This document shows, in pieces, positions 26,723 through 34,929 of a stretch of 64,000 nucleotides of DNA. Location of the stretch: NCBI RefSeq assembly GCF_002335805.1, contig NZ_NISU01000001.1, positions 2,736,079 through 2,800,078 of the forward strand. Reading direction: 5' to 3'. Positions within the stretch are counted from its first letter, which is position 1, and each line of letters starts with the position of its first letter. The position numbers and the translations under genes were made by a program. This DNA comes from Bacillus sp. FJAT-45350 (GTDB taxonomy: Bacteria > Bacillota > Bacilli > Bacillales > NISU01). The notes under the pieces are model-generated. The model saw only the letters and a list, made by a program, of their open reading frames with translations. It had not been told where the DNA came from and did not search any database.

Positions 26723-28396
26723 CTATAAAATCAAATAGGCGAAGAGTAGACCTAATAATCCGGAGAAGATTGAATAATAAAACATAGGCAACAGTGTAAA
26801 CCTAATGATTTTTCCTTCCTTCCCTAATAACCCGACAACAGTCGCAGCTGCAACAACATTTAGTACACAAATCATATTACCTGCATTTGAACCTAGCACT
26901 TGTAATGCTAAAATTAAAGTTGGTTCGACACCAATCTGATCTGCTACACTAAATTGAAACAGGGAAAACATCATATTGCTAAACGTTGCACTACCAGAAA
27001 TAAATGAGCCTAATGCCCCGATAAAAGGAGCAACTAATGGCCATGTACCACCAAGCATGGCTGACGCTGTATTTGCTAACTCAATCGGCATACTTTCTAA
27101 ACCTGAAGTATTTATTCCTGAGTTAATAAAAATACGTACCATAGGCACTGCTGTGAATAACGTAATCGCACTGCCTACAATCGCATTGGATGATACTGCA
27201 ATCGAACGTCCTAATTCTGAGAACGATAACTTATGGATTACAGCTGTTATCAGGACAACAATTATAAATATAGTACCAGGTAAGTAGAGTGGCTCTAATG
27301 CAGTACTAATATTTGTTCCTAGTATATTGACCCATGAAATCTTTACGCTTTGTAACATTGCCTTTAATGGAAGTATCTCAAGTCGAGTTAATACTAAAAA
27401 TAAACCAACTAATAAATATGGTACCCAAGCAAGCACTAGTGATAACTGTCTTTTAGAGCTTTTATCATCTGTTGAACTTGAGATTACCTTTCCTACCCAA
27501 TCCTCAGCCCAGCTTGTTCTAGGTGGAAAATCCCACTGTTCCTTTGGTAGAAAAAATCCACGTTTTGCTGCTGGTACCACGATTGCTAAACCAATTAAAC
27601 CTCCAAATATAGATGGAAACTCTGGTCCTAGGAATGTTGCCACAATAAGAGCTGGTATCGTGAAGCTAAGTCCAGCAAAAATGGCAAACCTCCAAAGTTG
27701 GAACCCTTCTTTCCAAGACTGATTTTCCCCAAAAAAACGTGTAAGGAGCACCACAAGAATTAATGGCATAAAAGTACCAACAAAAATATCAATTTGCATA
27801 ACTTGAGCCGCTACAACTCTCATATAGTCGCCCATATCCATTGTGCCTAAATAAGTTGCTACTACTGGTGCGATTTGAGACCCTTCTTGCAAACCTTGGT
27901 CAACCCCTACAATAATAGGCGTCCCTACAGCTCCAAATGAAACAGGACTACTATCTGCAATAAGGGCTAACACAACAGCTGCTAATGGTGGAAATCCTAA
28001 TGCCACTAATAACGGAGCAGCAATTGCTGCAGGTGTACCAAATCCAGCTGCACCCTCAATGAACGCGCCAAACAACCATGCAATAATGATTAATTGAACT
28101 CTCCTATCTGCACTAATACCTAGAAAGCTATTTCTAATCGTATCAATTGCTCCACTGTTTTTGAGGGTATTTAATAATAAAATAGCTCCAAATACAATAT
28201 AAAGAATAGAAATGCCAATAATAACACCTTCAAGTGAAGCTGCAATTAATTGAATGAAAGGTACCCGCCAATAAAAATATGCTAATATACCTGTAGCTAA
28301 TAAACTGATCGGCATCGCCTTCATAGCCGGCATACCGAGTACAACTAAGAACAATAAAACTGCAAGAATTGGGGTTAAAGCAATAATCGTTGTCAT
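26723..28396 (-). CDS. lctP: L-lactate permease
   Basis: A 557-residue membrane protein of the LctP family with about 12-14 hydrophobic segments. Diagnostic stretches include [20 protein letters not shown] and [22 protein letters not shown]. It imports L-lactate (and glycolate) with protons. It is monocistronic, between yfhH and recX, and interrupts the usual yfh order. No lutABC or ldh gene is nearby. An AAAGGAAC ribosome binding site precedes the ATG, and a palindrome lies 17 bp upstream (separate entry). Confidence 0.93.
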   Translation of the reverse strand: MTTIIALTPILAVLLFLVVLGMPAMKAMPISLLATGILAYFYWRVPFIQLIAASLEGVIIGISILYIVFGAILLLNTLKNSGAIDTIRNSFLGISADRRVQLIIIAWLFGAFIEGAAGFGTPAAIAAPLLVALGFPPLAAVVLALIADSSPVSFGAVGTPIIVGVDQGLQEGSQIAPVVATYLGTMDMGDYMRVVAAQVMQIDIFVGTFMPLILVVLLTRFFGENQSWKEGFQLWRFAIFAGLSFTIPALIVATFLGPEFPSIFGGLIGLAIVVPAAKRGFFLPKEQWDFPPRTSWAEDWVGKVISSSTDDKSSKRQLSLVLAWVPYLLVGLFLVLTRLEILPLKAMLQSVKISWVNILGTNISTALEPLYLPGTIFIIVVLITAVIHKLSFSELGRSIAVSSNAIVGSAITLFTAVPMVRIFINSGINTSGLESMPIELANTASAMLGGTWPLVAPFIGALGSFISGSATFSNMMFSLFQFSVADQIGVEPTLILALQVLGSNAGNMICVLNVVAAATVVGLLGKEGKIIRFTLLPMFYYSIFSGLLGLLFAYLIL

Positions 28397-28412
28397 CTAT
28401 GAAGTTCCTTTC

Positions 28413-28432
28413 GCAATGTCATGTAACATTGC
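28413..28432 (-). promoter_or_regulatory. Possible operator upstream of the lactate permease
   Basis: GCAATGT-6nt-ACATTGC is a perfect 7-bp inverted repeat 17 bp before the permease start. It could bind a GntR- or LysR-type regulator or form an mRNA hairpin. A weak cre-like site (TGCAAAAGCTTTCA, 28595-28608, 12 of 14 positions) is further upstream. Confidence 0.3.
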
Positions 28433-28624
28433 ATTAGTCACAAATAGTTTTTCGAATAACTAAGTAATAGCCCGTATGTATCGAACTTTTCTATTACTCT
28501 TCCCTTCATCTTCCAAAAATATTTTTTGTAACAGAGTACTTATCGTACCCCCATACTATTCATTAAGTTGCCTCCACCTATAGCATGTAACTACTGCAAA
28601 AGCTTTCAAATATGGGAAATCCCC

Positions 28625-29440
28625 TCATGAAGGATTGTTCTTTTTTTCCTCTAAGTAACGTTCAACTAATTCTGAACTAAAGCCTTTCCTATATAAAAAC
28701 TGTTTCAGTTTCATTTCTTGTTCCCAAGAAGAATTACCCTTTAATTTTCTCTCGTATTTAGAAGCTTGATACTCTAGCGCATCTAATTGTATGTTTGTAT
28801 CCGTTGTTACTTCTACAAGTTTCCACGCTTCATCTATTATTTGAAAAGAAAATCCTTTCGCAACTAATCTGTTACTTATTTTTTGTTTCACTGCAGAAGC
28901 TGATTCTCTGCTAGATGGCTTCCCTTTTTTCTCTAAATAATCCTTTACCTTTTCAAGTTGGTCGTCAAAAGTAAATTGTAAAAGCGCCTTTTCAATATAT
29001 TCTCTCTTTACTCCTTTTAGATCTAGTTCTTGACGAATAATATTAGGGCCCTTAACAGTTGTGTTCATTCTCGTTCTTACAAAAGCCATCGCAAATTCTA
29101 AATCATCTATGTACTTATAGTTATGTAGTTTATTAATAATGACCGAGATAACTTCTTCCTCCATCTCTTTGCCTAATAAATAATCTTTTATTTCTTTTTC
29201 CGTTCGAATTCGATAAGAGAGATATAAAATTGCCAAATTATAAGCTTTTTTTATATTGTCTTCATAAAAAATATCCTTTAAATCATCTTCATTTAATTCT
29301 TTTCCTTTTTTTATCCCTTTAGATATCAGAACATCCTGATCAACACTAAATCCATACTCTTCGCCTCTTCCACGATCTATAAATACATTAAAGCGCTCCT
29401 GTGTTCTTTTTTGGGTTGTAATTTTCGTTACCTTTATCAT
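28625..29440 (-). CDS. recX: Regulatory protein RecX
   Basis: A 271-residue RecX of the long Bacillus type. It has tandem three-helix repeats, with signature segments RTEKEIKDYLLGKEM, DDLEFAMAFVRTRMNTTVKGPNIIRQELDLKGV and VKQKISNRLVAKGFSFQIIDEAW. It binds RecA filaments and modulates homologous recombination. It is divergent from yfhF, with GGAGGTGAT before the ATG, matching B. subtilis synteny. Confidence 0.9.
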   Translation of the reverse strand: MIKVTKITTQKRTQERFNVFIDRGRGEEYGFSVDQDVLISKGIKKGKELNEDDLKDIFYEDNIKKAYNLAILYLSYRIRTEKEIKDYLLGKEMEEEVISVIINKLHNYKYIDDLEFAMAFVRTRMNTTVKGPNIIRQELDLKGVKREYIEKALLQFTFDDQLEKVKDYLEKKGKPSSRESASAVKQKISNRLVAKGFSFQIIDEAWKLVEVTTDTNIQLDALEYQASKYERKLKGNSSWEQEMKLKQFLYRKGFSSELVERYLEEKKNNPS

Positions 29441-29591
29441 AGAACTATCACCTCCACACCTTTTATATTTTTAATTTTAACAAATTAAGAGTTAGGGTAA
29501 GTACTAATAGAGGAAATTAAACTAAGGTAGGTTATACTTATAGTGAATTTTTCTTGAACAGAAGATAGACAATTGGGAGGAGAGATGTAAC

Positions 29592-30494
29592 ATGAATATA
29601 GTCATTGCAGGAGGAACCGGTCTTATCGGTACTGCTTTAACAGAAAAATTAACTAGAGACGGACACCATGTTTATATATTAACGAGAAAAAGTAACAAGT
29701 CAGATAAAAAATATGTTACGTACGTTGATTGGCTTACACCAGAGAGTAAACCAGAAGAACATTTGCACAATATTGATGCTGTTATTAATCTTGCTGGTGA
29801 GTCAATTGGAGCTGGCCGTTGGACGGACAAACAAAAAGAACGTATTCTAAATAGCCGTATTGACTCAACTAAAGAAGTTATCAATTTGATGAGTAAATTA
29901 GCTAACAAACCATCTACCTTTATAAATGGATCTGCAACTGGATATTATGGTAGTTCTTTAACAAAAACATTTACGGAAACTTCCGAACCCTCTGGAACAA
30001 ATTTTTTAACGAAGGTTACAGAAAAATGGGAAAAGGAAGCCAGTTCAGCAAGCTTTTTAGGAATTCGAACAGTTATCCTTCGTACTGGAGTCGTTTTATC
30101 GGAAAAAGGTGGAGCGCTTGAACGAATTATCTTACCATATAAATTTTTCGTAGGTGGAACGGTTGGTTCTGGAAGGCAATCGGTTTCTTGGGTTCATATA
30201 GATGATGTTGTAGGATTAATAAACTTTGCACTGACACATGAACACATTAATGGCCCACTCAACTTAACAGCACCAAATCCAGAAATGATGAGCGATTTTG
30301 GTAAAACAATTGGTCGTGTAATGAAAAGACCTCACTGGTTACCAGCTCCTTCATTTGCATTAAAGTTGCTGCTTGGGGAAATGAGTCTTCTTGTATTAGA
30401 AGGACAAAAAGTATTACCCGAAAAAGCGATGGATAACGGGTACACATTTAAATTCCCTTCTTTATACGGTGCATTAGAAGATATTTTGAACTAA
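29592..30494 (+). CDS. yfhF: TIGR01777 family NAD(P)-dependent epimerase-like protein
   Basis: A 300-residue extended-SDR protein with GGTGLIG (7-13), the active-site-like segment NGSATGYYG, and a C-terminal DUF1731 region (LPAPSFALKLLLGEMSLLVLEGQKVLPEKA). This domain order defines the YfhF / SDR39U1 family, annotated as nucleoside-diphosphate sugar epimerase-like, though no substrate is established. It is divergent from recX, with GGGAGGAGAG before the ATG. Confidence 0.88.
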   Translation: MNIVIAGGTGLIGTALTEKLTRDGHHVYILTRKSNKSDKKYVTYVDWLTPESKPEEHLHNIDAVINLAGESIGAGRWTDKQKERILNSRIDSTKEVINLMSKLANKPSTFINGSATGYYGSSLTKTFTETSEPSGTNFLTKVTEKWEKEASSASFLGIRTVILRTGVVLSEKGGALERIILPYKFFVGGTVGSGRQSVSWVHIDDVVGLINFALTHEHINGPLNLTAPNPEMMSDFGKTIGRVMKRPHWLPAPSFALKLLLGEMSLLVLEGQKVLPEKAMDNGYTFKFPSLYGALEDILN

Positions 30495-30513
30495 AAAAAT
30501 ATAGAAATATAAA

Positions 30514-30551
30514 GAGTGTTCAAAAAGGGAATTTACTCCCTTTGAGCACTC
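30514..30551 (+). terminator. Hairpin downstream of yfhF
   Basis: Imperfect 15-17-bp stem (GAGTGTTCAAA...GGGA with TCCCTTTGAGCACTC). It lacks a T-run, so termination is not certain. Its GAGTGTTC end resembles the terminal repeat at 5561. Confidence 0.5.
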
Positions 30552-30642
30552 CAACCTCTTCTAAAATTCATCAAATAAGACAAGTCCTTCTGCTAATATA
30601 ACCTTGTAAATTCTACATACCTATTCTTTAAAAAACTAACAA

Positions 30643-30784
30643 AAATTTCATCAAATTTTCATAAAATATTTGTTTCTTTTTTAGCCCATGTATCATATTA
30701 TATAAAAGGGATTAAGAGTATTTTAGTGGATTATATGATTAATTCCTTAAAAAGAAGTAATAACACCTTAATTTGATGAAATTT
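30643..30784. repeat. 15-bp perfect inverted repeats 112 bp apart
   Basis: AAATTTCATCAAATT at 30643-30657 and its exact complement at 30770-30784 flank an AT-rich segment that may hold a promoter (CATATTATATAAAAGG). They lie upstream of the structured leader at 30824-30907. No reading frame is seen between them. Confidence 0.5.
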
Positions 30785-30823
30785 CAAACAATTTAATGAT
30801 TTTTTCTTACTGGGAAGACAATT

Positions 30824-30907
30824 GGTGCGTCACCAGCAATGCTGGTCCTAGTGGGTTCGATTCCCACCCCGAATTTGATTTGCAACTTAATTAAATTCGA
30901 GGGTGGG
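30824..30907 (+). ncRNA. Structured leader with tRNA T-arm-like hairpin, upstream of a GNAT gene
   Basis: Consecutive hairpins: ACCAGC-AAT-GCTGGT (30832-30846) and GTGGG-TTCGATT-CCCAC (30851-30867), the second being exactly a tRNA T-arm with a seven-base loop. Downstream, 30863-30876 (CCCACCCCGAATTT) can instead pair with 30893-30907 as a 14-bp stem with one bulge. The two folds are mutually exclusive. No complete tRNA cloverleaf can be drawn. I match it to no riboswitch class I know; a decayed tRNA or att-like scar is the alternative. Confidence 0.4.
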
Positions 30908-30946
30908 TTATTTGTGCCTGCCCTCATTAAAGGGAGGACTTTTACG

Positions 30947-31504
30947 ATGTTAAAAAAACGAGAACTAGCTGATTGCCACCAATTGTATGAATTACTTGTA
31001 GACCCTGCAGTATTCCCATTCGTAAGACAAAAAGCATCCTCTTATGACGAGTTCCTGTTCTTAACTAAGCAAACAATTGAAGCAGAAGAGCGTGGAGAAT
31101 TAATCTCTCGCACCATTACAGATGAATGGGGTGCTCCAATTGGCACGATTAACTTATATGATATTGATGAAGGAAATGGATTTTTAGGCACATGGATTGG
31201 TAAGCCCTACTTCGGAAAAGGCTATAATGCCATTGCAAAAAATGTCTTTTTTCAGGAACTCTTTTTTGAACAGGACATTCAAACGATTTTCATGCGTATT
31301 CGTAAGGAAAATACTCGTTCGGTGAAAGCAGCACAAAAACTAGAGTACTGTATGATTGCTAACGAATTACGCTCAGATATTTACAATAAATTAAACGAGC
31401 TAGGTCCAATCTATGATTTATTTCAAATCGAAAAGGACCAATACCATTTACACATGATGCGTACACAATCACACGAAGAGGCAATCGAGATTAAAGAAGC
31501 ATAA
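30947..31504 (+). CDS. GNAT family N-acetyltransferase
   Basis: A 185-residue RimJ/RimL-like acetyltransferase. It has a beta-strand core with TINLYDIDEGNGFLGTWIG and the acetyl-CoA-binding helix region YFGKGYNAIAKNVFF, then IRKENTRSVKAAQKL, the usual GNAT motif B. The start is the ATG at 30947, nine bases after GGGAGG; the frame is open further upstream through the structured leader but without a usable start. The substrate is unknown. A hairpin-rich leader precedes the gene. Confidence 0.8.
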   Translation: MLKKRELADCHQLYELLVDPAVFPFVRQKASSYDEFLFLTKQTIEAEERGELISRTITDEWGAPIGTINLYDIDEGNGFLGTWIGKPYFGKGYNAIAKNVFFQELFFEQDIQTIFMRIRKENTRSVKAAQKLEYCMIANELRSDIYNKLNELGPIYDLFQIEKDQYHLHMMRTQSHEEAIEIKEA

Positions 31505-31532
31505 AGGACCTAGTTTCCATCACTTGGTTAAC

Positions 31533-31569
31533 GGCTACTGAAAAAACTTTTTTCAGTAGCTTTTTTATT
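31533..31569 (+). terminator. Terminator of the GNAT gene
   Basis: Perfect 13-bp stem GCTACTGAAAAAA / TTTTTTCAGTAGC followed by T6. Confidence 0.9.
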
Positions 31570-31661
31570 TTTACAAGTGGAATAATTTCACAAGATTTTC
31601 TCAATACTAGTAATGGATGATGTACATCCTTTATTACATAGTAGAAAGCGAGGAATTGCCT

Positions 31662-31772
31662 ATGGAAAGCAAAAAAAGACGCGTAAAAGAAGAAAAGAAA
31701 ACTCTAAACAAAACGCAAGAAGTATTGTATCAACATGAGTTTCGTGCTGCTGACCGAGCTGCAAGGAGATAA
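31662..31772 (+). CDS. yfhE: YfhE family small protein
   Basis: A 36-residue, highly basic protein (MESKKRRVKEEKKTLNKTQE...). The segment NKTQEVLYQHEFRAADRA fits the YfhE family of Bacillus. GCGAGGAATTGCCT lies before the ATG. It is followed by yfhD, as expected for this neighbourhood. The function is unknown. Confidence 0.75.
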   Translation: MESKKRRVKEEKKTLNKTQEVLYQHEFRAADRAARR

Positions 31773-31830
31773 GCTGTCGTTACTGTCTTTTGATTAATTA
31801 TTCTAATTATGAACAGAGGAGACGATACAC

Positions 31831-31983
31831 ATGGGCAAGAAAAAACAAAACAATCAACAAACTAATAGACCTGCAAATGATGTGGAGTATTCAAGAGAAC
31901 TTGCAGATTCTGAAGATATTGAAGCAAACGCAAGGGCGGCTGCTGCAAACCGAAGAGCTGCAGAAAGAAAGAACAATAAATAG
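31831..31983 (+). CDS. yfhD: YfhD family small protein
   Basis: A 50-residue hydrophilic protein with the core DVEYSRELADSEDIEANARA, the YfhD family signature, flanked by Lys/Asn-rich ends. It has AGAGGAGACGATACAC before the ATG. It is 58 bp downstream of yfhE and ends at a terminator. No role is established. Confidence 0.8.
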   Translation: MGKKKQNNQQTNRPANDVEYSRELADSEDIEANARAAAANRRAAERKNNK

Positions 31984-32026
31984 AATGGCTAATTGTTAAT
32001 GAACAATGATTAATTAAAAAAATAAG

Positions 32027-32058
32027 TGTCCAATTGTCTGATGACAATTGGACATTTT
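32027..32058 (+). terminator. Terminator of yfhE-yfhD
   Basis: Perfect 12-bp stem TGTCCAATTGTC / GACAATTGGACA followed by TTTT. Confidence 0.9.
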
Positions 32059-32117
32059 CTATTTCGATTCATTGATACTAACTGCTATGTAAGCAATTTG
32101 AAAGTTCTTGTTTTTAT

Positions 32118-32146
32118 TTGACGAAAACTATTGAAATATTTTTATC
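32118..32146 (+). promoter_or_regulatory. Putative distal ect promoter
   Basis: TTGACG (32118-32123), 17-bp spacer and TTTATC (32141-32146). The first of the phased repeats overlaps this -10. Transcription from here would give a leader of about 320 nt. Confidence 0.35.
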
Positions 32147-32180
32147 TCTTTATATCTCTTCATATCTCACTCTATCTCAC
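32141..32180 (+). repeat. Four 10-bp phased direct repeats upstream of ectABC
   Basis: ATCTC recurs at 32144, 32154, 32164 and 32174, exactly one helical turn apart; the 10-bp unit is roughly NNTATCTCNY. This arrangement suits cooperative protein binding on one face of the DNA. The rest of the 31984-32470 gap holds a terminator, two possible promoters and a palindrome, and no gene. Confidence 0.55.
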
Positions 32181-32336
32181 TCGCACGAAACACCTGATAC
32201 AAAAGGCTTTTTAAAGACTTTTAAAACTTAGGTATTCAACCAATATTTATCAAATCTTTAGAAAACATCATTATACGAGAGGAAATAGAAAGACTAACTA
32301 CCTTAGTGACTGCTATCAATGGTCAATCTAAATTAT

Positions 32337-32350
32337 CGTGATTAATCACG
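32337..32350. promoter_or_regulatory. 14-bp perfect palindrome upstream of the proximal ect promoter
   Basis: CGTGATTAATCACG is a perfect palindrome ending 21 bp before the -35 element at 32372. It is a plausible regulator site. Confidence 0.45.
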
Positions 32351-32371
32351 TTCACACTCGTTTGCGAAAAG

Positions 32372-32400
32372 TTGGCGACCCCCTTATCATTATTTATGAG
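32372..32400 (+). promoter_or_regulatory. Putative proximal ect promoter
   Basis: TTGGCG (32372-32377), a 17-bp spacer and TATGAG (32395-32400), 71 bp before the chosen ectA start. Confidence 0.4.
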
Positions 32401-32470
32401 CTTAAAATAAAAACGGTTTTAAAGGAGGAAATTGCTATTAGTACTGTCACAATTTCGGAAGGTGATACCC

Positions 32471-32995
32471 ATGAATAGCGACATTGCCACTTTGACAAAT
32501 ACAACGACAACTGACACCCTTACCTTTGATAAGCCCAAGGTAGAAGATGGAGCAGCAATGTGGGAGTTAGTGAATAATTCAACATTAGATACAAATTCAT
32601 CTTATAAATACATCATGATGTGTGAATTCTTCGCAGAAACTTGTGTTGTTGCAAAAGAAAATGACAAACTTGTTGGGTTCGTAACTGCATTTATCCCTCC
32701 TGAACGACAAGATGTTGTTTTTGTTTGGCAGATTGGTGTTGACCAATCTCAAAGAGGAAAAGGTCTAGCTTCAAAAATTTTAAATGAGTTAATTTCTCGC
32801 ACAGGTTGCAAAAATGTTAACTATTTAGAAGCGACTGTTACCCCTTCAAACAATGCATCACAATCGTTATTTAGACGCTTAGCTAGAGATCATCAAACAG
32901 AATGTGAAATAAAGGAATGCTTTGGAGAAGAGCTATTCCCAGGTGATGATCATGAAGAAGAGTTAACGTTTCGAGTTGGACCTTTTAATAAATAA
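32471..32995 (+). CDS. ectA: L-2,4-diaminobutyrate N-gamma-acetyltransferase
   Basis: A 174-residue GNAT enzyme that acetylates diaminobutyrate, the second step of ectoine synthesis. Its core reads VWQIGVDQSQRGKGLASKILNELI (acetyl-CoA pyrophosphate loop Q-x2-G-K-G), followed by LEATVTPSNNASQSLF and the C-terminal FGEELFPGDDHEEELTF typical of EctA. The ATG at 32471 follows AAGGTGAT. A TTG at 32432, just after a strong AGGAGG, is in the same frame and would add 13 residues. It is first in ectABC. Confidence 0.95.
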   Translation: MNSDIATLTNTTTTDTLTFDKPKVEDGAAMWELVNNSTLDTNSSYKYIMMCEFFAETCVVAKENDKLVGFVTAFIPPERQDVVFVWQIGVDQSQRGKGLASKILNELISRTGCKNVNYLEATVTPSNNASQSLFRRLARDHQTECEIKECFGEELFPGDDHEEELTFRVGPFNK

Positions 32996-33028
32996 GTGTT
33001 CTTATAAATCTAAGGAGGATAAATTAAT

Positions 33029-34312
33029 ATGACTAAAAATGACCTAAGTATTTTCGAACAATTAGAATCAGAGGTACGCAGTTATGTACGCAGTTTTCCA
33101 ACAGTATTTACAAAAGCAAAAGGATATACACTATGGGACGAAGCAGGAAAAGAGTATATTGACTTTTTCGCAGGTGCCGGTGCATTAAACTACGGACACA
33201 ACGACCCAAATATGAAATCAAAACTTGTTGATTATATCTTAAATGATGGTATTACTCATTCTTTAGATATGGCTTCAACAGCAAAGGCTGAATTCCTTAA
33301 AAAGTTAAACGATGTAGTCTTTAAACCTCGTAATCTAGAATATAAGGTGATGTTCCCAGGACCAACTGGAACAAATACAGTCGAAAGTGCTTTAAAATTA
33401 GCTCGTAAAGTAACAGGTAGAACTGATGTAATCAGCTTCACAAATGGTTTCCATGGTATGACAATCGGTGCATTGTCTGTAACAGGTAACTCATTTAAAC
33501 GTAAAGGTGCTGGAATCCCACTTCAAAACGTGGTAACAATGCCATATGATAGTTTTGTTAATGATGAGCTCGACACTCTGGAGTATCTCGAGCAGTTTTT
33601 AGAGAATGATGGTAGTGGTGTGGAAATACCAGCTGCTATGATACTCGAGACAGTCCAAGGTGAAGGCGGCTTAAATGCAGCAAGATTCGAGTGGTTAAAG
33701 AGAGTTCAAGACATTTGTAACCGTTGGGAAATTCTCTTAATTGTTGATGATGTTCAAGCTGGTGTAGGTAGAACTGGTACATTCTTCTCGTTTGAAGAAG
33801 CTGGAATCGACCCTGACATCGTTTGTTTATCAAAATCAATTGGTGGATATGGTCTACCACTAGCCCTTACATTAATTAAACCTAAATATGACATTTGGGA
33901 GCCAGGTGAACATAACGGTACATTCCGTGGTAATAACATGGCATTTGTTACAGCAACAGAAGCTCTAACTAATTGGGAAGATCCTCAATTTGAAAAAGAC
34001 ATTAAAGCAAAATCAGCGAAGATTACTAAGTTCTTAGAAAAAATGATTGCAGATTATCCTGAAATGCAAGGTTCATTACGTGGACGTGGTTTCATGCAAG
34101 GTATCTGTTCTGAAGTTGAAGGGTTCTCTTCAAAAGTAGCTGCTGCAGCATTTGATCAAGGTTTAATCATGGAAACTGCTGGACCTAGTGATGAAGTATT
34201 CAAGCTCTTCCCTCCATTAACGATTGATAATGAAGGATTAGAGAAAGGGTTCGCTATTATTGAAGAAAGTATTAAAACACTTGTAAAAGAAAAAGCTAGT
34301 GCATCATCATAA
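33029..34312 (+). CDS. ectB: L-2,4-diaminobutyrate:2-oxoglutarate transaminase
   Basis: A 427-residue class III aminotransferase that makes diaminobutyrate from aspartate semialdehyde with glutamate as amino donor, the first step of the ectoine pathway. It carries [32 protein letters not shown] and the Schiff-base Lys269 in [10 protein letters not shown]. It lies 33 bp after ectA with an AAGGAGG ribosome binding site. The length fits EctB. Confidence 0.95.
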   Translation: MTKNDLSIFEQLESEVRSYVRSFPTVFTKAKGYTLWDEAGKEYIDFFAGAGALNYGHNDPNMKSKLVDYILNDGITHSLDMASTAKAEFLKKLNDVVFKPRNLEYKVMFPGPTGTNTVESALKLARKVTGRTDVISFTNGFHGMTIGALSVTGNSFKRKGAGIPLQNVVTMPYDSFVNDELDTLEYLEQFLENDGSGVEIPAAMILETVQGEGGLNAARFEWLKRVQDICNRWEILLIVDDVQAGVGRTGTFFSFEEAGIDPDIVCLSKSIGGYGLPLALTLIKPKYDIWEPGEHNGTFRGNNMAFVTATEALTNWEDPQFEKDIKAKSAKITKFLEKMIADYPEMQGSLRGRGFMQGICSEVEGFSSKVAAAAFDQGLIMETAGPSDEVFKLFPPLTIDNEGLEKGFAIIEESIKTLVKEKASASS

Positions 34313-34320
34313 TTGCCTAC

Positions 34321-34345
34321 TAACAGCGGGGCTCACCCGCTGTTA
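34321..34345 (+). other. Intra-operon hairpin between ectB and ectC
   Basis: Perfect 10-bp stem TAACAGCGGG / CCCGCTGTTA with a 5-nt loop and no T-run, 9 bases after the ectB stop. It may be an attenuator or an mRNA-stability element. Confidence 0.6.
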
Positions 34346-34392
34346 GTCATTTAATCACTAAACAAAAACGATTAGACATGGAGGAAATGAAC

Positions 34393-34797
34393 ATGAAAGT
34401 AGTTAAATTAGCAGATATCATCGGTACAGGTAATGAAGTAAAAGGTGAAAACTGGACAAGTCGTCGTCTTCTATTAAAGAAAGATAACATGGGATACTCT
34501 TTACATGACACACTTATCCATGCTGGTACTGAAACTCATATTTGGTATCAAAACCACCTTGAAGCAGTATACTGCATTGAAGGTGAAGGTGAAGTAGAAA
34601 CATTAAAGGATGGTAAAATCCACCCTATTAATAAAGATACTGTATATGCTCTTGATGAGTATGATGAGCACTTACTTCGTGCAAAGACAGACATGCGTAT
34701 GGTATGTGTATTCAATCCACCAATTACTGGTAAAGAAACACATGATGAAAACGGTGTTTACCCATTAGTTGAAGATGACGAATCAGTTGAAGCTTAA
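34393..34797 (+). CDS. ectC: L-ectoine synthase
   Basis: A 134-residue cupin enzyme that cyclises N-gamma-acetyl-diaminobutyrate to ectoine, the final step of the pathway. It has the typical start [16 protein letters not shown], the segment [16 protein letters not shown], the cupin segment [15 protein letters not shown] and the conserved [14 protein letters not shown] chose the ATG at 34393, eight bases after GGAGG; an ATG at 34378 lies before that ribosome binding site. No ectoine hydroxylase (ectD) or regulator follows. Confidence 0.95.
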   Translation: MKVVKLADIIGTGNEVKGENWTSRRLLLKKDNMGYSLHDTLIHAGTETHIWYQNHLEAVYCIEGEGEVETLKDGKIHPINKDTVYALDEYDEHLLRAKTDMRMVCVFNPPITGKETHDENGVYPLVEDDESVEA

Positions 34798-34806
34798 ATT
34801 GTAATG

Positions 34807-34836
34807 AGCAACTCCTTTTACGAGGAGTTGCTTTTT
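34807..34836 (+). terminator. Terminator of ectABC
   Basis: Perfect 10-bp stem AGCAACTCCT / AGGAGTTGCT followed by T residues. Confidence 0.9.
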
Positions 34837-34929
34837 CCATCTTTATGTAGCTATGGCACTTCTCTTTCCTTCTCTTTCCTCCTCCCTCCTAACACTCTTC
34901 TATGTTATATCTTAAACTTAGCTAGTAAA

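Noticed and set aside
30824-30907. A tRNA gene
   Set aside because: Only a T-arm and an anticodon-like hairpin can be formed; no acceptor stem pairs and the D arm is wrong.
31790-31999. A 69-codon frame overlapping yfhD
   Set aside because: It is a shifted frame of yfhD, which has the better ribosome binding site and the family signature.
32141-32180. A small CRISPR-like or microsatellite array
   Set aside because: The unit is 10 bp without spacers and only four copies; helical phasing suggests a protein-binding array instead. No CRISPR array or cas gene is seen anywhere in the window.
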